From NCBI RefSeq assembly GCF_015390235.1, contig NZ_VUOH01000004.1:372001-436000 (forward strand): a stretch of DNA of 64,000 bases. The letters run 5' to 3'. A model generated the notes under the pieces. The model saw only the letters and a program-made list of their open reading frames with translations, was not told where the DNA came from and did not search any database. This stretch comes from Quadrisphaera sp. INWT6. GTDB taxonomy: Bacteria; Actinomycetota; Actinomycetes; Actinomycetales; Quadrisphaeraceae. The stretch's first letter is position 1. Each line of letters opens with the position of its first letter. The translations under genes were made by a program, and so were the position numbers. Below, piece by piece: positions 27,957-37,079 of this stretch.

Positions 27957-29018
27957 TCAGCCGACGCGCACGACCATCTTCCCGGTGTTGCCGCCGCGCA
28001 TCATCGAGCTGAAGGCCTCGAAGGTGCGCTCGACGCCGTCGACCACGGTCTCCTCGTGGACCAGCTCACCGGCGGCGAACCACTCGGCCAGGCGGGCGGT
28101 CGCCTCGGGCAGCTGCGCGGCGTAGCTGCCGAGGGTGAAGCCCTGCAGGGTGAGGCCGCGGGTGATGGCGTTGGCCAGGTTGTCCGGGCCGGGGGTGCGC
28201 GGGGCGCTCCGGTCGGCGTTGTAGCCGCTGATCGCGCCGCACAGCGCCAGGCGCCCGCCGCGGTTCATGACGTCGAGCGCCGCCTCCAGGTGGTCACCAC
28301 CGACGTTGTCGAAGTACACGTCCACGCCGTCCGGCACCAGCGCGGGCAGCTGCTCGCGCACGGGGGCGGCCTTGTAGTCGAGCGCGGCGTCGAAGCCGGA
28401 GCGCTCGCGCAGGCGCGCGGTCTTCTCGGGCCCACCGGCCGAGCCGACGACGCGCGAGGCGCCGAGCAGCCGGGCGACCTGCCCGACGGCGCTGCCCACG
28501 GCACCCGCGGCGCCGGAGACGAAGACGACCTCGCCGGGCTGCAGGTGGGCGACGGAGGTCAGGCCCACGTAGGCCGTCTGGCCGGTCAGGCCCAGGATCC
28601 CCAGGTGCACCGACGACGACACCGCCTCGCCGGAGGGCCCGCTCACCTCGGGGACGGCGCGGAAGCCGGAGGCGTCGCCCTGGGCGACGTCGCGCCACCC
28701 CAGCGCGTGGGTGACCAGGGTGCCGACGGGCAGCTCCTCGGCCGTGCTGGCGACGACGCGGCCCACGGCACCGCCGGTCATCGCCTCACCGAGGCCGAAG
28801 GGGGGCACGTAGCTCTTCACGTCGTCCATGCGGCCGCGCATGTACGGGTCGACCGAGACGAACTCGTTGGCGACCCGCACCTGGCCGGGCGCCAGCTCGG
28901 GGAGCTCCACCTCGACGAGGCGGACGTCGCTGGGCTGCGGCTCGGCCTGGGGGCGGGAGACGAGCTGCCACTGGCGGCTGCGGGCGGTCTGCGCGGCCGG
29001 TGCGGACTGTGCGGTCAT
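27957..29018 (-). CDS. CurA/YncB-type NADP-dependent oxidoreductase
   Basis: 353 aa medium-chain reductase without zinc ligands. VDPYMRGRMDD near the N-terminus, FVSGAAGAVGSAVGQVARL (NADP loop) and VDVYFDNVGGDHLEAAL match the leukotriene B4 12-hydroxydehydrogenase/curcumin reductase group, which reduces alpha,beta-unsaturated carbonyls. AGGAGGT lies six bases before ATG 29018. It follows a DUF1304 gene in what looks like a TetR-controlled operon, fitting detoxification of electrophiles (inference). Confidence 0.88.
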   Translation of the reverse strand: MTAQSAPAAQTARSRQWQLVSRPQAEPQPSDVRLVEVELPELAPGQVRVANEFVSVDPYMRGRMDDVKSYVPPFGLGEAMTGGAVGRVVASTAEELPVGTLVTHALGWRDVAQGDASGFRAVPEVSGPSGEAVSSSVHLGILGLTGQTAYVGLTSVAHLQPGEVVFVSGAAGAVGSAVGQVARLLGASRVVGSAGGPEKTARLRERSGFDAALDYKAAPVREQLPALVPDGVDVYFDNVGGDHLEAALDVMNRGGRLALCGAISGYNADRSAPRTPGPDNLANAITRGLTLQGFTLGSYAAQLPEATARLAEWFAAGELVHEETVVDGVERTFEAFSSMMRGGNTGKMVVRVG

Positions 29019-29062
29019 GGGGGGACCTCCTGGGGTCGGGGGGCGGTTCGAGGGGTGCTGCG

Positions 29063-29467
29063 TCAGCGGGCGAGCAGGCCGGCCGCGAGCAGGGCGCAGC
29101 CGAGCAGCGGGGGCCCGGCCTGGACCAGCGCCGCCCGCAGCTTCGAGCGGTCGGACAGGGCGAGCACCAGGCCCGCCGCCACCATCGAGCCGGCACCCGT
29201 GAGGGCCAGCGCCGCGCCGACGGCGCTCGTGGTGCTGCCCGCAGCGCTGGTGCCGACCACGACGACCCCCGCGCCCGCCGCGACGGCGAGGAAGAGGTTG
29301 TAGAAGCCCTGGTTGAACGCCAGCGCGCGGGTCGCGCGCGCCATCTCCGGCGTGGTGCCGAAGGTGGCGCGCGCCCGCGGGCTCGTCCAGGCCAGGGACT
29401 CCAGCACGAAGATCCACACGTGCAGGAGAGCGGCGGCGCTGATGAGGACGAGCCCGGTGGTGACCAC
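29063..29467 (-). CDS. DUF1304 membrane protein
   Basis: 134 aa, four hydrophobic segments. The motif LLHVWIFVLESLAW followed by AFNQGFYNLFLAVAA is the DUF1304 pattern. Function unknown. GTG 29467 is chosen since TACAGT lies eight bases upstream; the longer reading from 29494 would translate through the operator palindrome. It heads an operon with the oxidoreductase gene (44 bp gap). Confidence 0.82.
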   Translation of the reverse strand: MVTTGLVLISAAALLHVWIFVLESLAWTSPRARATFGTTPEMARATRALAFNQGFYNLFLAVAAGAGVVVVGTSAAGSTTSAVGAALALTGAGSMVAAGLVLALSDRSKLRAALVQAGPPLLGCALLAAGLLAR

Positions 29468-29474
29468 GAGCAAG

Positions 29475-29491
29475 TACTGTAACGATCGTTG
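29475..29491. promoter_or_regulatory. Shared operator and overlapping -10 elements of tetR and the DUF1304 operon
   Basis: AACGATCGTT (29481-29490) is a perfect palindrome, extended imperfectly to GTAACGATCGTTGC. Next to it TACTGT (29475-29480) is a -10 for the rightward regulator gene, and its near-mirror TACAGT (complement of 29476-29481) is a -10 for the leftward gene. A repressor bound here would block both promoters. This is direct pattern evidence; binding by the adjacent TetR protein is inferred. Confidence 0.7.
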
Positions 29492-29517
29492 CACAACAAC
29501 GCGAACGGGAGGGCCAC

Positions 29518-30138
29518 GTGGGTCGCCAGCAGGGGTTCGACACCAGCGCCGTCGTGCGCAGCGCCAGAGCGGTCTTCTGGGAGCACGGCTACGACGGCGC
29601 CTCCGTCCCCGCCCTCGAGCGCGCCACCGGCCTCGGCCGCTCCAGCCTCTACCACGCCTTCGGCAGCAAGCGGGGCCTCTTCGACGCCGCCGTCACCAGC
29701 TACCTCGACGAGGTCGTCCGCCCCCGCCTGCAGCCCCTGCGCGCCGCCGCCGTCGCCCCGACGGCGCTCGCGGGCTACCTCACCGGCCTGCGCGCAGCCC
29801 TGGCCGCGGCCCCGCGCACCCCGGGCTGCCTCCTGCTCAACACGGCGACCTCGCCCCTGGGTGGCGACGACGCCGTCGCCGCCACCGTCGGGGCCTACCG
29901 GGCCGAGCTGGCCTCCGCCCTGGCGGCAGGGGTGCGCGCCGCCAGGCCCGACCTCGACGCCGCCGCGGCGCGCCACCTCACCGAGACGCTCACCGGCCTG
30001 GTCCTGGCGGCCTTCGCCCTCGCCAGGACCGACCCGGCCGCCGCCACCGGCTGCCTCGACACCGCCCTGGTGGCCTGCTCACCCCTCGGCCTACCGCCTG
30101 CTCACCCCACGAGGGGCACGCGCAGCGCCAGCCGGTAG
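29518..30138 (+). CDS. TetR/AcrR-family repressor, NemR-like
   Basis: 206 aa. The N-terminal HTH is complete: ARAVFWEHGYDGASVPALER, then GLGRSSLYHAFGSKRGLF. The C-terminal domain has RTPGCLLLNTA, a cysteine-bearing segment shared with NemR-type repressors that sense electrophiles. GGGAGG precedes GTG 29518. It probably controls itself and the divergent DUF1304-oxidoreductase operon. The 3' end overlaps the convergent kinase gene by 37 bp. Confidence 0.85.
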   Translation: MGRQQGFDTSAVVRSARAVFWEHGYDGASVPALERATGLGRSSLYHAFGSKRGLFDAAVTSYLDEVVRPRLQPLRAAAVAPTALAGYLTGLRAALAAAPRTPGCLLLNTATSPLGGDDAVAATVGAYRAELASALAAGVRAARPDLDAAAARHLTETLTGLVLAAFALARTDPAAATGCLDTALVACSPLGLPPAHPTRGTRSASR

Positions 30139-31241
30139 CCGCCCTCGCCGTCGGGCCCGGCCACCAGGTCACCGCCCAGCAGGTCGGCGCGCTCGCGCAG
30201 GCCCACCAGGCCCATCTGGGACGACGGCAGCCCCAGCGGCCGGCCCGAGCGCGGCCCGTTGGCCACGACGACCTCCAGCACGTCGCCGTCCCGCGACCCC
30301 CGACGCGCCACCCGCACCGACACCGCGGCACCGGGTGCGTGCTTGCGGGCGTTGGTCAGCCCCTCCTGCACCGTGCGGTACACCGCCCGCTCGACGGGGG
30401 GCTCCAGCACCAGGGCGTCGTCCAGCTCCAGCGACACCCCGCACCCGGACGCCTCCACCAGGTGCCGCAGGTCCGACAGCCTCGGCTGCGGCTCCAGGGG
30501 CGCTTGGCCGGGTCGGGGCGCCCGCAGCACCCCGACCATGTGCCGCAGCTCCTCCAGGGTCGCCACCCCGAGCTCCCGGATGGTCGAGGCGCTGGAGCGC
30601 ACCACCTCGTCGGGCGCGGTGACCTGCAGCGCCCCCGCCTGCACCGCGATGAGGCTCACCTGGTGGGAGACGACGTCGTGCATCTCGCGGGCCAGCCGCA
30701 GCCGCTCGCGCTCCAGCGCCCGCGCCTCGCGCATCTCCCGCTCCGCGCAGTGCGCCGCCTCCAGCGCCACCAGCTGCTCGCGCAGCTCCTCGCGGGTCCG
30801 CGCCAGGCGGCCCAGCGCCACCGGCGCCGCCCCCGCCAACGACCCGTAGACCAGGTCGAGCAGGAGGTCCCGGGGGCTCTCGCCGGCCAGCGCCAGCAGG
30901 TCGTGGGGCGTCGGCGGCGAGGGCAGCGCGGCCAGCGCCGCGGTCACCGCGGCCGCCACCAGCAGCAGCCGCCGGTGCTCCGAGCGCCGGGACAGCTGGT
31001 ACAGCGCCACCAGTGCCGGCACCAGCGCGAACGACAGCGACAGCGCCGGCAGCGTCATCACGAACCCCGCCTGCGGCGCGCGACGGCGCAGCAGCAGGCC
31101 CAGCAGCGCCACCCCCGCGGCCACCGCCCCCCAGCCCTCGACGCGCCCGCCGCTGGAGGTGGTCACCGCGTCCAGCGCCGCCGCCGCCAGCAGACCCACC
31201 TCGCCCAGCACGCGCAGCGCCGTGCGCCCGCCCTCACCCAC
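30102..31241 (-). CDS. Two-component sensor histidine kinase (HisKA_3 type)
   Basis: 379 aa. Four or five hydrophobic segments in the first 140 residues, a short coiled region (REELREQLVALEAAH), the phospho-acceptor His in REMHDVVSHQVS (about 188), and a HATPase domain with NARKHAPGA, GLVGLRERADLLGG. This is the NarL/DesK class that phosphorylates LuxR-type regulators, and such a regulator gene overlaps just upstream. The signal is unknown; there is little extracytoplasmic sequence, so it may sense the membrane. Confidence 0.9.
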   Translation of the reverse strand: MGEGGRTALRVLGEVGLLAAAALDAVTTSSGGRVEGWGAVAAGVALLGLLLRRRAPQAGFVMTLPALSLSFALVPALVALYQLSRRSEHRRLLLVAAAVTAALAALPSPPTPHDLLALAGESPRDLLLDLVYGSLAGAAPVALGRLARTREELREQLVALEAAHCAEREMREARALERERLRLAREMHDVVSHQVSLIAVQAGALQVTAPDEVVRSSASTIRELGVATLEELRHMVGVLRAPRPGQAPLEPQPRLSDLRHLVEASGCGVSLELDDALVLEPPVERAVYRTVQEGLTNARKHAPGAAVSVRVARRGSRDGDVLEVVVANGPRSGRPLGLPSSQMGLVGLRERADLLGGDLVAGPDGEGGYRLALRVPLVG

Positions 31242-31895
31242 CCGGCGCCCACCCGTCGTCCAGGCCCGCCTGCCGCGCCAGCAGCGCCGCCTGCACCCGG
31301 CTGGTGACGGCCAGCTTGCCCAGCACCGCGCTCACGTGGTCCTTCGCCGTGCTCGACCGCATCCCCAGCTGCCGCCCCACCTCGGCGTTCGACAGCCCCC
31401 GGCCCAGCAGCGCCAGCACCTCCGCTCCCGGGCGGTCAGCGCGGCCACCTGCGCCCGGGCCGCCTGAGCCGCTGCGCCGCCCGCGTCCTGACGCCGCAGG
31501 AGCGCCCGCGCCGCCCCGGGGGACAGGACCACCGCCCCGGCCGCCAGCGCCAGCACCGACGCGACCAGCTGCTCGGGAGGCGTGTCCTTGAGCAGGAACC
31601 CCGACGCGCCCCGCGCCAGCGCCTCCTCCACGTGCTCGTCGGCGTCGAAGGACGTCAGCATCGCCACCGCCGGCGGCTCCGGCAGCGCCACCAGCTGCGG
31701 GAGCACCGCCAGCCCGTCGACCACGGGCATCCGCACGTCCAGCAGCACCACCGCCGGACGGACCGCCGCGACGACGCCCGCGGCGTCGACCCCCGTCGCG
31801 CACGCCAGCACCTCGACCCCCTCGGAGGCGTCGAGCACCACCTGCAGGCAGGACCGCACCAGCGCCTCGTCGTCGACCACCACGACCCCCACCAC
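31234..31895 (-). CDS. LuxR-family response regulator (one frame break)
   Basis: Receiver domain with VVVDDEALVR, phosphorylated Asp in VVLLDVRMPVVDG and Lys in FLLKDTPPEQL, then a LuxR HTH: VLALLGRGLSNAEVGRQLG and STAKDHVSAVLGKL. The two halves are in different frames; adding one base at 31424-31426 (one C short in the plus-strand run) restores LTARE-AEVLALL. About 220 aa when repaired. It pairs with the kinase whose start overlaps its end by 8 bp. Start GTG 31895. Confidence 0.85.
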
Positions 31896-31976
31896 CCCGG
31901 GATCATCGCGGCTGCCCCCCGGGCGCGGTCGGGCGGGCCCCCCGACCCACCCGCTCGGCCCTGCGATGCTTGTCCC

Positions 31977-32888
31977 GTGACGGGCCAGGGCAGCGGTGCG
32001 GCTCCCGGCCCCGCTCCGCGCCGGCGGCCCGACGCGTCCATGACGCTGCTCGTCGAGGTCGTCGAGCGCCCCCTCGACCCCGGCTACGCCGCCGCCGCCG
32101 AGCGCCGGCGCTCCCGGGAGGCCACCGGCAGCGAGGCCTCCCGCCGCGGGCCCCGCCGCCGCCGGGCCGCGGTCACCGCGGCGATGGCGCTGGTCGCGGG
32201 CCTGCTGGTCACCGGCGCCGCCTCGGCGCTGACCCGCCCCAGCGACCCCGACGACCGCGCCGCCCTGGTCAGCGACATCGAGCGCCGCACCGCCGACGCC
32301 GACGACGCCGCCGCGCAGGCCGCCGCGCTGCGCGCCCAGGTGCAGGCCCAGCAGGACGCCCTGCTCGCCGGTGACGACGACGCCCCCACCCGCGACCCCG
32401 GCCTCCTGGTGGCGTCGGGCACCACGGCCGTGACCGGCCCCGGCCTCGTCGTCACCGTCTCCGACGGCCCGGGCGCCACCGGCGACGGCGCCAGCGACCC
32501 CCGCGACGTCGACCCCGACGTCGACGCCCGCGTGCAGGACGGCGACCTGCAGCGCGTGGCCAACGGCCTGTGGAGCTCCGGCGCCGAGGCGGTGGCCATC
32601 AACGGGCAGCGCCTCACCGCCGCCACCGCCATCCGCAGCGCCGGCGGCGCGGTGCTGGTCAACTTCCGCCCGCTGTCCCCGCCCTACCGCGTCGAGGCCG
32701 TCGGCTCGCCCAACGCCCTCGCCGCGTCGTTCGCCCTGACCCCCGCCGCCCGCTGGCTGCAGGCCCTCTCGGACCAGTACGGCATCGGCGTCCAGGTCTC
32801 GACGTCGGACGAGCTGGACCTGCCCGCGCTCGACGCGCAGCGCCTCTACAGTGCTCGGGTCCCCGAGGAGCAGGAGCCCACCCCGTGA
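31977..32888 (+). CDS. DUF881 membrane-anchored protein
   Basis: 303 aa. An N-terminal cytoplasmic tail, one membrane helix (AVTAAMALVAGLLVTGAAS), a coiled region (RRTADADDAAAQAAALRAQV), then the DUF881 fold with GPGLVVTVSDG, GLWSSGAEAVAINGQRL and AIRSAGGAVLVN. First of a DUF881-Sbp-DUF881 set that in actinobacteria lies before gcvH and garA; a role in the cell envelope or division zone is suspected but not proven. Start GTG 31977; stop overlaps the next start (GTGA). Confidence 0.88.
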   Translation: MTGQGSGAAPGPAPRRRPDASMTLLVEVVERPLDPGYAAAAERRRSREATGSEASRRGPRRRRAAVTAAMALVAGLLVTGAASALTRPSDPDDRAALVSDIERRTADADDAAAQAAALRAQVQAQQDALLAGDDDAPTRDPGLLVASGTTAVTGPGLVVTVSDGPGATGDGASDPRDVDPDVDARVQDGDLQRVANGLWSSGAEAVAINGQRLTAATAIRSAGGAVLVNFRPLSPPYRVEAVGSPNALAASFALTPAARWLQALSDQYGIGVQVSTSDELDLPALDAQRLYSARVPEEQEPTP

Positions 32889-33217
32889 TCGCCGCCGTCG
32901 GCCTCGTGCTGGGCATCGTCCTCGGTCTGGTGCTCGACCCGTCCGTCCCGCCGTGGCTGCAGCCCTACCTGCCGATCGCGGTGGTCGCCGCGCTGGACGC
33001 CGTCTTCGGGGGCTTCCGCGCCCTGCTCGACGGCATCTTCGACGACCGCGTCTTCATCGTGTCGTTCCTGTCGAACGTGGTGGTCGCGGCGGTGATCGTC
33101 TACCTGGGAGACCAGCTCGGCGTGGGCAGCCAGCTCTCCACCGGGGTCATCGTCGTCCTCGGCATCCGCATCTTCTCCAACGTCGCCTCCATCCGGCGGC
33201 ACCTGTTCAAGGCATGA
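32885..33217 (+). CDS. sbp: Small basic protein Sbp (DUF1290)
   Basis: 110 aa, three hydrophobic segments: VGLVLGIVLGLVLDPSVP, the central FRALLDGIFDDRVFIVSFLSNV, and STGVIVVLGIRIFSNVASI. The pattern is that of Sbp, often found with DUF881 and division genes in Firmicutes and actinobacteria. It overlaps the DUF881 genes at both ends (GTGA and ATGA), so a membrane complex of the three is likely. Confidence 0.88.
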   Translation: MIAAVGLVLGIVLGLVLDPSVPPWLQPYLPIAVVAALDAVFGGFRALLDGIFDDRVFIVSFLSNVVVAAVIVYLGDQLGVGSQLSTGVIVVLGIRIFSNVASIRRHLFKA

Positions 33218-34158
33218 GCGCCCGCTCCCCGGAGCCGACCGGGCAGCCGACCGGGCAGCCGACCGAGCAGCCCGACGAGCAGCCCGGCGTCCTGCCGGGC
33301 CAGCTGGCCCTGGACCTGCCCGCTCCCGAGCCGGATCGCGTGCCCGAGCCGGGGCCCGCGGCGCTCCCCGCCGCGGAGCGACCCGGCAGCGGCGGCAGGC
33401 CGGTCACCGGGATGCGGGGGCTGCGGGCGGCCCTGGCCCCCCGCGCGACCCGCGGGCAGGTCGTCGTGGGGCTGCTGTGCCTGCTGCTGGGCGTGGCGGT
33501 GGCGGTGCAGGTGCGCCAGCGCACCGGCGCCGACCTGGCCGGCCTGCCGCAGTCGGAGCTGCTGGGCCTGCTGGACGACGCCACCGACCGCTCCGACCGC
33601 CTGCAGCGGGAGATCAGCGAGCTGGAGACGGCCCGGGGCCAGCTCGAGGCCAGCGGCGACCAGCAGGCCGCGGCCCGCGAGCTGGCCCAGCAGCGCCTGG
33701 ACACGCTCGGCATCCTCGCCGGCACCCTCCCGGCGAGCGGCCCGGGCATCCGCCTGACCGTGCAGGTCCCCGCGGGCACGACGCCCAGCGCCGCCACGCT
33801 CCTGCTGGGGGCGGTGCAGGAGCTGCGCGACGCCGGTGCGGAGGCCATCCAGATCGGCGACGCCCGCGTGGTCGCCAGCACGGCCTTCACCGACGACACG
33901 AGCTCGGGCGACGGCGCCGTCGCGGTCACCGGGCCCGGGGGGCCGGTGGTCGTGCGGGCGCCCTTCACGGTGCTCGCGGTCGGCGGGGCGCAGACCCTGG
34001 CGTCGGCCATGGAGTTCCCCGACGGCGTCGGTCCCACGGTCCGCCGGGTGGGCGGGTCGATCAGCGTGGAGCAGCTCGACCAGGTCGACGTGACGGCGTT
34101 GCAGCCCGCACCGGAGCCTGCGTACGCTCGGCCGGTCGACCCGGCCGACGCCGGCTGA
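33214..34158 (+). CDS. Second DUF881 membrane-anchored protein
   Basis: 314 aa. It begins with a Pro/Gln repeat (TGQPTGQPTEQPDEQPG, from a 12-base DNA repeat), a membrane helix (VVVGLLCLLLGVAVAVQV), a coiled region (RLQREISELETARGQLE) and the DUF881 domain (GPGIRLTVQVP, LRDAGAEAIQIGDARVV). It pairs with the DUF881 gene two positions upstream. The repeat lies in the tail and is probably tolerant of length change. Confidence 0.88.
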   Translation: MSARSPEPTGQPTGQPTEQPDEQPGVLPGQLALDLPAPEPDRVPEPGPAALPAAERPGSGGRPVTGMRGLRAALAPRATRGQVVVGLLCLLLGVAVAVQVRQRTGADLAGLPQSELLGLLDDATDRSDRLQREISELETARGQLEASGDQQAAARELAQQRLDTLGILAGTLPASGPGIRLTVQVPAGTTPSAATLLLGAVQELRDAGAEAIQIGDARVVASTAFTDDTSSGDGAVAVTGPGGPVVVRAPFTVLAVGGAQTLASAMEFPDGVGPTVRRVGGSISVEQLDQVDVTALQPAPEPAYARPVDPADAG

Positions 34159-34189
34159 CGCCCCCCACACGCTCCCAGGAGGACGCCAC

Positions 34190-34579
34190 GTGACCGACGT
34201 CGAGGTGCCCGAGGGCCTGCGCTACACCGCCGAGCACGAGTGGGTCGCCGACGCCGGCGACGGCGTGGTCCGCGTGGGCATCACCGCCTACGCCCAGGGC
34301 GAGCTCGGCGACATCGTCTACGTCTCCCTGCCCGCGGTGGGCGAGCGCGTCGAGGCCGGCACCTCCTGCGGCGAGCTGGAGTCCACCAAGAGCGTCAGCG
34401 ACCTGTACGCCCCGGTGACCGGTGAGGTGGTCGCCCGCAACGACAGCCTCGACGGCAGCCCGGAGCTGGTGAACTCCGACCCGTACGGCGAGGGCTGGGT
34501 CCTCGACCTGCGGCTGGACGACCCGGCCGCCCTCGACGCGCTCCTCGACGCCGCCGGCTACCGCGCGCAGATCTCCTGA
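34190..34579 (+). CDS. gcvH: Glycine cleavage system H protein
   Basis: 129 aa. The lipoylation site is in ELESTKSVSDLYAP (Lys near 66), with the family segments YTAEHEWV and GITAYAQGELGDIVYVSLP. It carries the aminomethyl group between GcvP and GcvT, neither of which is nearby; the link with garA and the DUF881 genes is conserved in actinobacteria and may reflect another lipoyl role. AGGAGGACGCC leads to GTG 34190. Confidence 0.93.
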   Translation: MTDVEVPEGLRYTAEHEWVADAGDGVVRVGITAYAQGELGDIVYVSLPAVGERVEAGTSCGELESTKSVSDLYAPVTGEVVARNDSLDGSPELVNSDPYGEGWVLDLRLDDPAALDALLDAAGYRAQIS

Positions 34580-34619
34580 CCGCACCGGTGAGCGCGACGA
34601 GGGTGACTAGGGTGGGCCT

Positions 34620-35087
34620 GTGAGCGAGCGCGACGAGAACGAGCGCGACGAGCCCGGTCGCGGCGGGTCGGACACCACGATGTCCTTCCCGGCCATCTCG
34701 GTGCCCGAGGTCGAGGTCTCCGGCGAGGCGCCCCCGCCCGGCCTGACGTCCGACCAGCAGCGCGCCGTCGACGCGCTCCCGGAGGACTGCGCCCTGCTGG
34801 TGGTCCAGCGCGGCCCCAACGCCGGCGCGCGCTTCCTGCTCGACGCCGAGCGCACCACCGCCGGGCGCCAGCCCAGCAGCGACATCTTCCTCGACGACGT
34901 CACCGTCTCCCGCCGTCACGCGGAGTTCGTCCGCGACGGCGAGCGGTTCCGCGTGCGCGACGTCGGCAGCCTGAACGGCACCTACGTCAACCGCGACCGC
35001 GTCGACGACGTGCTGCTGTCCGCGGGTGACGAGGTGCAGATCGGCAAGTACCGCCTCACCTTCCACCCGTACCGCGCCGCCCGGTGA
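34620..35087 (+). CDS. garA: FHA-domain regulator GarA
   Basis: 155 aa. The C-terminal FHA domain is textbook: AGRQPSSDIFLDDVTVSRRH and GSLNGTYVNRDRV. Near the N-terminus DTT (Thr 19-20) matches the mycobacterial ETT site phosphorylated by PknB/PknG, after which GarA folds on itself and releases 2-oxoglutarate-dehydrogenase and glutamate enzymes. This ties it to nitrogen/TCA control. TAGGGT lies six bases before GTG 34620 (leaderless). Confidence 0.92.
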   Translation: MSERDENERDEPGRGGSDTTMSFPAISVPEVEVSGEAPPPGLTSDQQRAVDALPEDCALLVVQRGPNAGARFLLDAERTTAGRQPSSDIFLDDVTVSRRHAEFVRDGERFRVRDVGSLNGTYVNRDRVDDVLLSAGDEVQIGKYRLTFHPYRAAR

Positions 35088-35105
35088 CGCGGCGGTGACG
35101 CGGCG

Positions 35106-35855
35106 GTGACCCCGCCCCCGCAGGGCTCGGGCGCCGCCGGCCGCAGCGAGGAGCCCCTGCTCACCATCGGTGAGCTGCTCTCACGCCTGGCTCCCGAGTT
35201 CCCCGACGTGTCGCACTCCAAGGTCCGCTTCCTGGAGGACCGGGGCCTGGTCTCGCCGCAGCGGACCCCGAGCGGGTACCGCAAGTTCGCGCCGGCCGAC
35301 GTCGAGCGCCTGCGCGCCGTCCTGACCCTGCAGCGCGACCAGTACCTGCCGCTGCGCGTCATCCGCGCCCACCTCGACGCGCAGGACGCCGGCCTGGAGG
35401 TCCCCGCCGACCCGGCTCCCGCCGCCGCGCCGCCGCCACCCCCCGCACAGCCGCTGCAGCCCGTGCAGCCGGCGTCCCAGGACCCGTCGGAGCCGGTGGC
35501 CGTGACGCGCGCCGAGGCGCTGGAGGCCGCCGGCGGCGCCACCGGGCTGCTCGAGGCGCTGGAGGACCACGGGCTCCTGCCCCGCGAGAGCGCCGGCCGC
35601 TACCCCGCGGCCGCCCTCGACCTGGTGCGGGCGGCCCGCGTCCTGGCCGACCACGGCGTCGAGCCGCGGCACCTGCGGGCGCTGCGCAGCGCCGTCGGCC
35701 ACGAGGCCGCCCTCGTGGAGCAGGTGGTGAGCCCCCTGCGCCGCCAGCGGTCCGCCGACGGCGACGGCGAGGCGCAGCGCGTGGGCGCCGAGCTGGTGTC
35801 CTCCATGCTGGCGCTGCACGCCGCGGCCCTGGGCTGCGCCCTCGACCCGTCGTGA
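35106..35855 (+). CDS. ftsR: MerR-family regulator FtsR
   Basis: 249 aa. N-terminal MerR helix: LTIGELLSRLAPEFPDVSHS then KVRFLEDRGLVSPQRTPSGY. A Pro-rich linker ([18 protein letters not shown]) leads to a helical domain. It corresponds to mycobacterial Rv1828 and corynebacterial FtsR, an activator of ftsZ. The gene follows garA with an 18-bp gap made of a repeated TGACGCGGCGG unit. Start GTG 35106. Confidence 0.88.
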   Translation: MTPPPQGSGAAGRSEEPLLTIGELLSRLAPEFPDVSHSKVRFLEDRGLVSPQRTPSGYRKFAPADVERLRAVLTLQRDQYLPLRVIRAHLDAQDAGLEVPADPAPAAAPPPPPAQPLQPVQPASQDPSEPVAVTRAEALEAAGGATGLLEALEDHGLLPRESAGRYPAAALDLVRAARVLADHGVEPRHLRALRSAVGHEAALVEQVVSPLRRQRSADGDGEAQRVGAELVSSMLALHAAALGCALDPS

Positions 35856-35881
35856 GCCCGACCGGGGGTTACGGTGGGCGG

Positions 35882-36388
35882 GTGCGTGAGCTGGACGTCG
35901 TGGGTGTCAGGGTCGAGATGCCCTCGAACAACCCCATCGTGCTGCTGCGGGAGCGCGACGGAGACCGCTTCCTGCCCATCTGGATCGGTGCGCCCGAGGC
36001 CAGCGCCATCGCCTTCGCCCAGCAGGGCGTCGTGCCGCCGCGGCCCCTGACGCACGACCTGCTGAAGGACGTCATCGCCGCGGTGGGCCGCCAGCTGGTC
36101 GAGGTCCGCATCGTGTCGGTGACCGACGGCGTCTACCACGCCGAGCTCGTCCTCGACGGCGGGTTGACCGTCAGCGCCCGCTCGTCCGACGCGATCGCCC
36201 TTGCGCTGCGCACCGGCTCGCCGATCCTGGGGGCCGAGGAGGTCCTGGAGGCCGGGGGCCTGCCCGCCCCCGAGCAGGACGAGGACGAGGTGGAGAAGTT
36301 CCGCGAGTTCCTCGACCACGTCAGCGCCGAGGACTTCGAGGCCCCCGGCGGCGACGACACGCCGGGGAGCGACACGCCGGGACGGTGA
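35882..36388 (+). CDS. DUF151 bifunctional nuclease family protein
   Basis: 168 aa. Family segments: MPSNNPIVLLRERDGDRFLPIWIG, ARSSDAIALALRTGSPI (shown in parts), and the acidic tail. DUF151 proteins are widespread, and a plant homologue has nuclease activity; the bacterial role is unknown. TACGGT lies six bases before GTG 35882. Conserved position between the two merR genes. Confidence 0.85.
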   Translation: MRELDVVGVRVEMPSNNPIVLLRERDGDRFLPIWIGAPEASAIAFAQQGVVPPRPLTHDLLKDVIAAVGRQLVEVRIVSVTDGVYHAELVLDGGLTVSARSSDAIALALRTGSPILGAEEVLEAGGLPAPEQDEDEVEKFREFLDHVSAEDFEAPGGDDTPGSDTPGR

Positions 36389-36482
36389 GGGGCCCCGTCG
36401 TTGACGGGCGCCCTGGGCGGCCCTACCGTCAGGGAGACGACGTGCGCCCGACCTGGTGGCGTCGCGAGGACGGGAGGTCCGC

Positions 36483-37052
<570 letters not shown>

Positions 37053-37079
37053 GCCCCCAGCCCGGGGCGGTCGGCGCGG

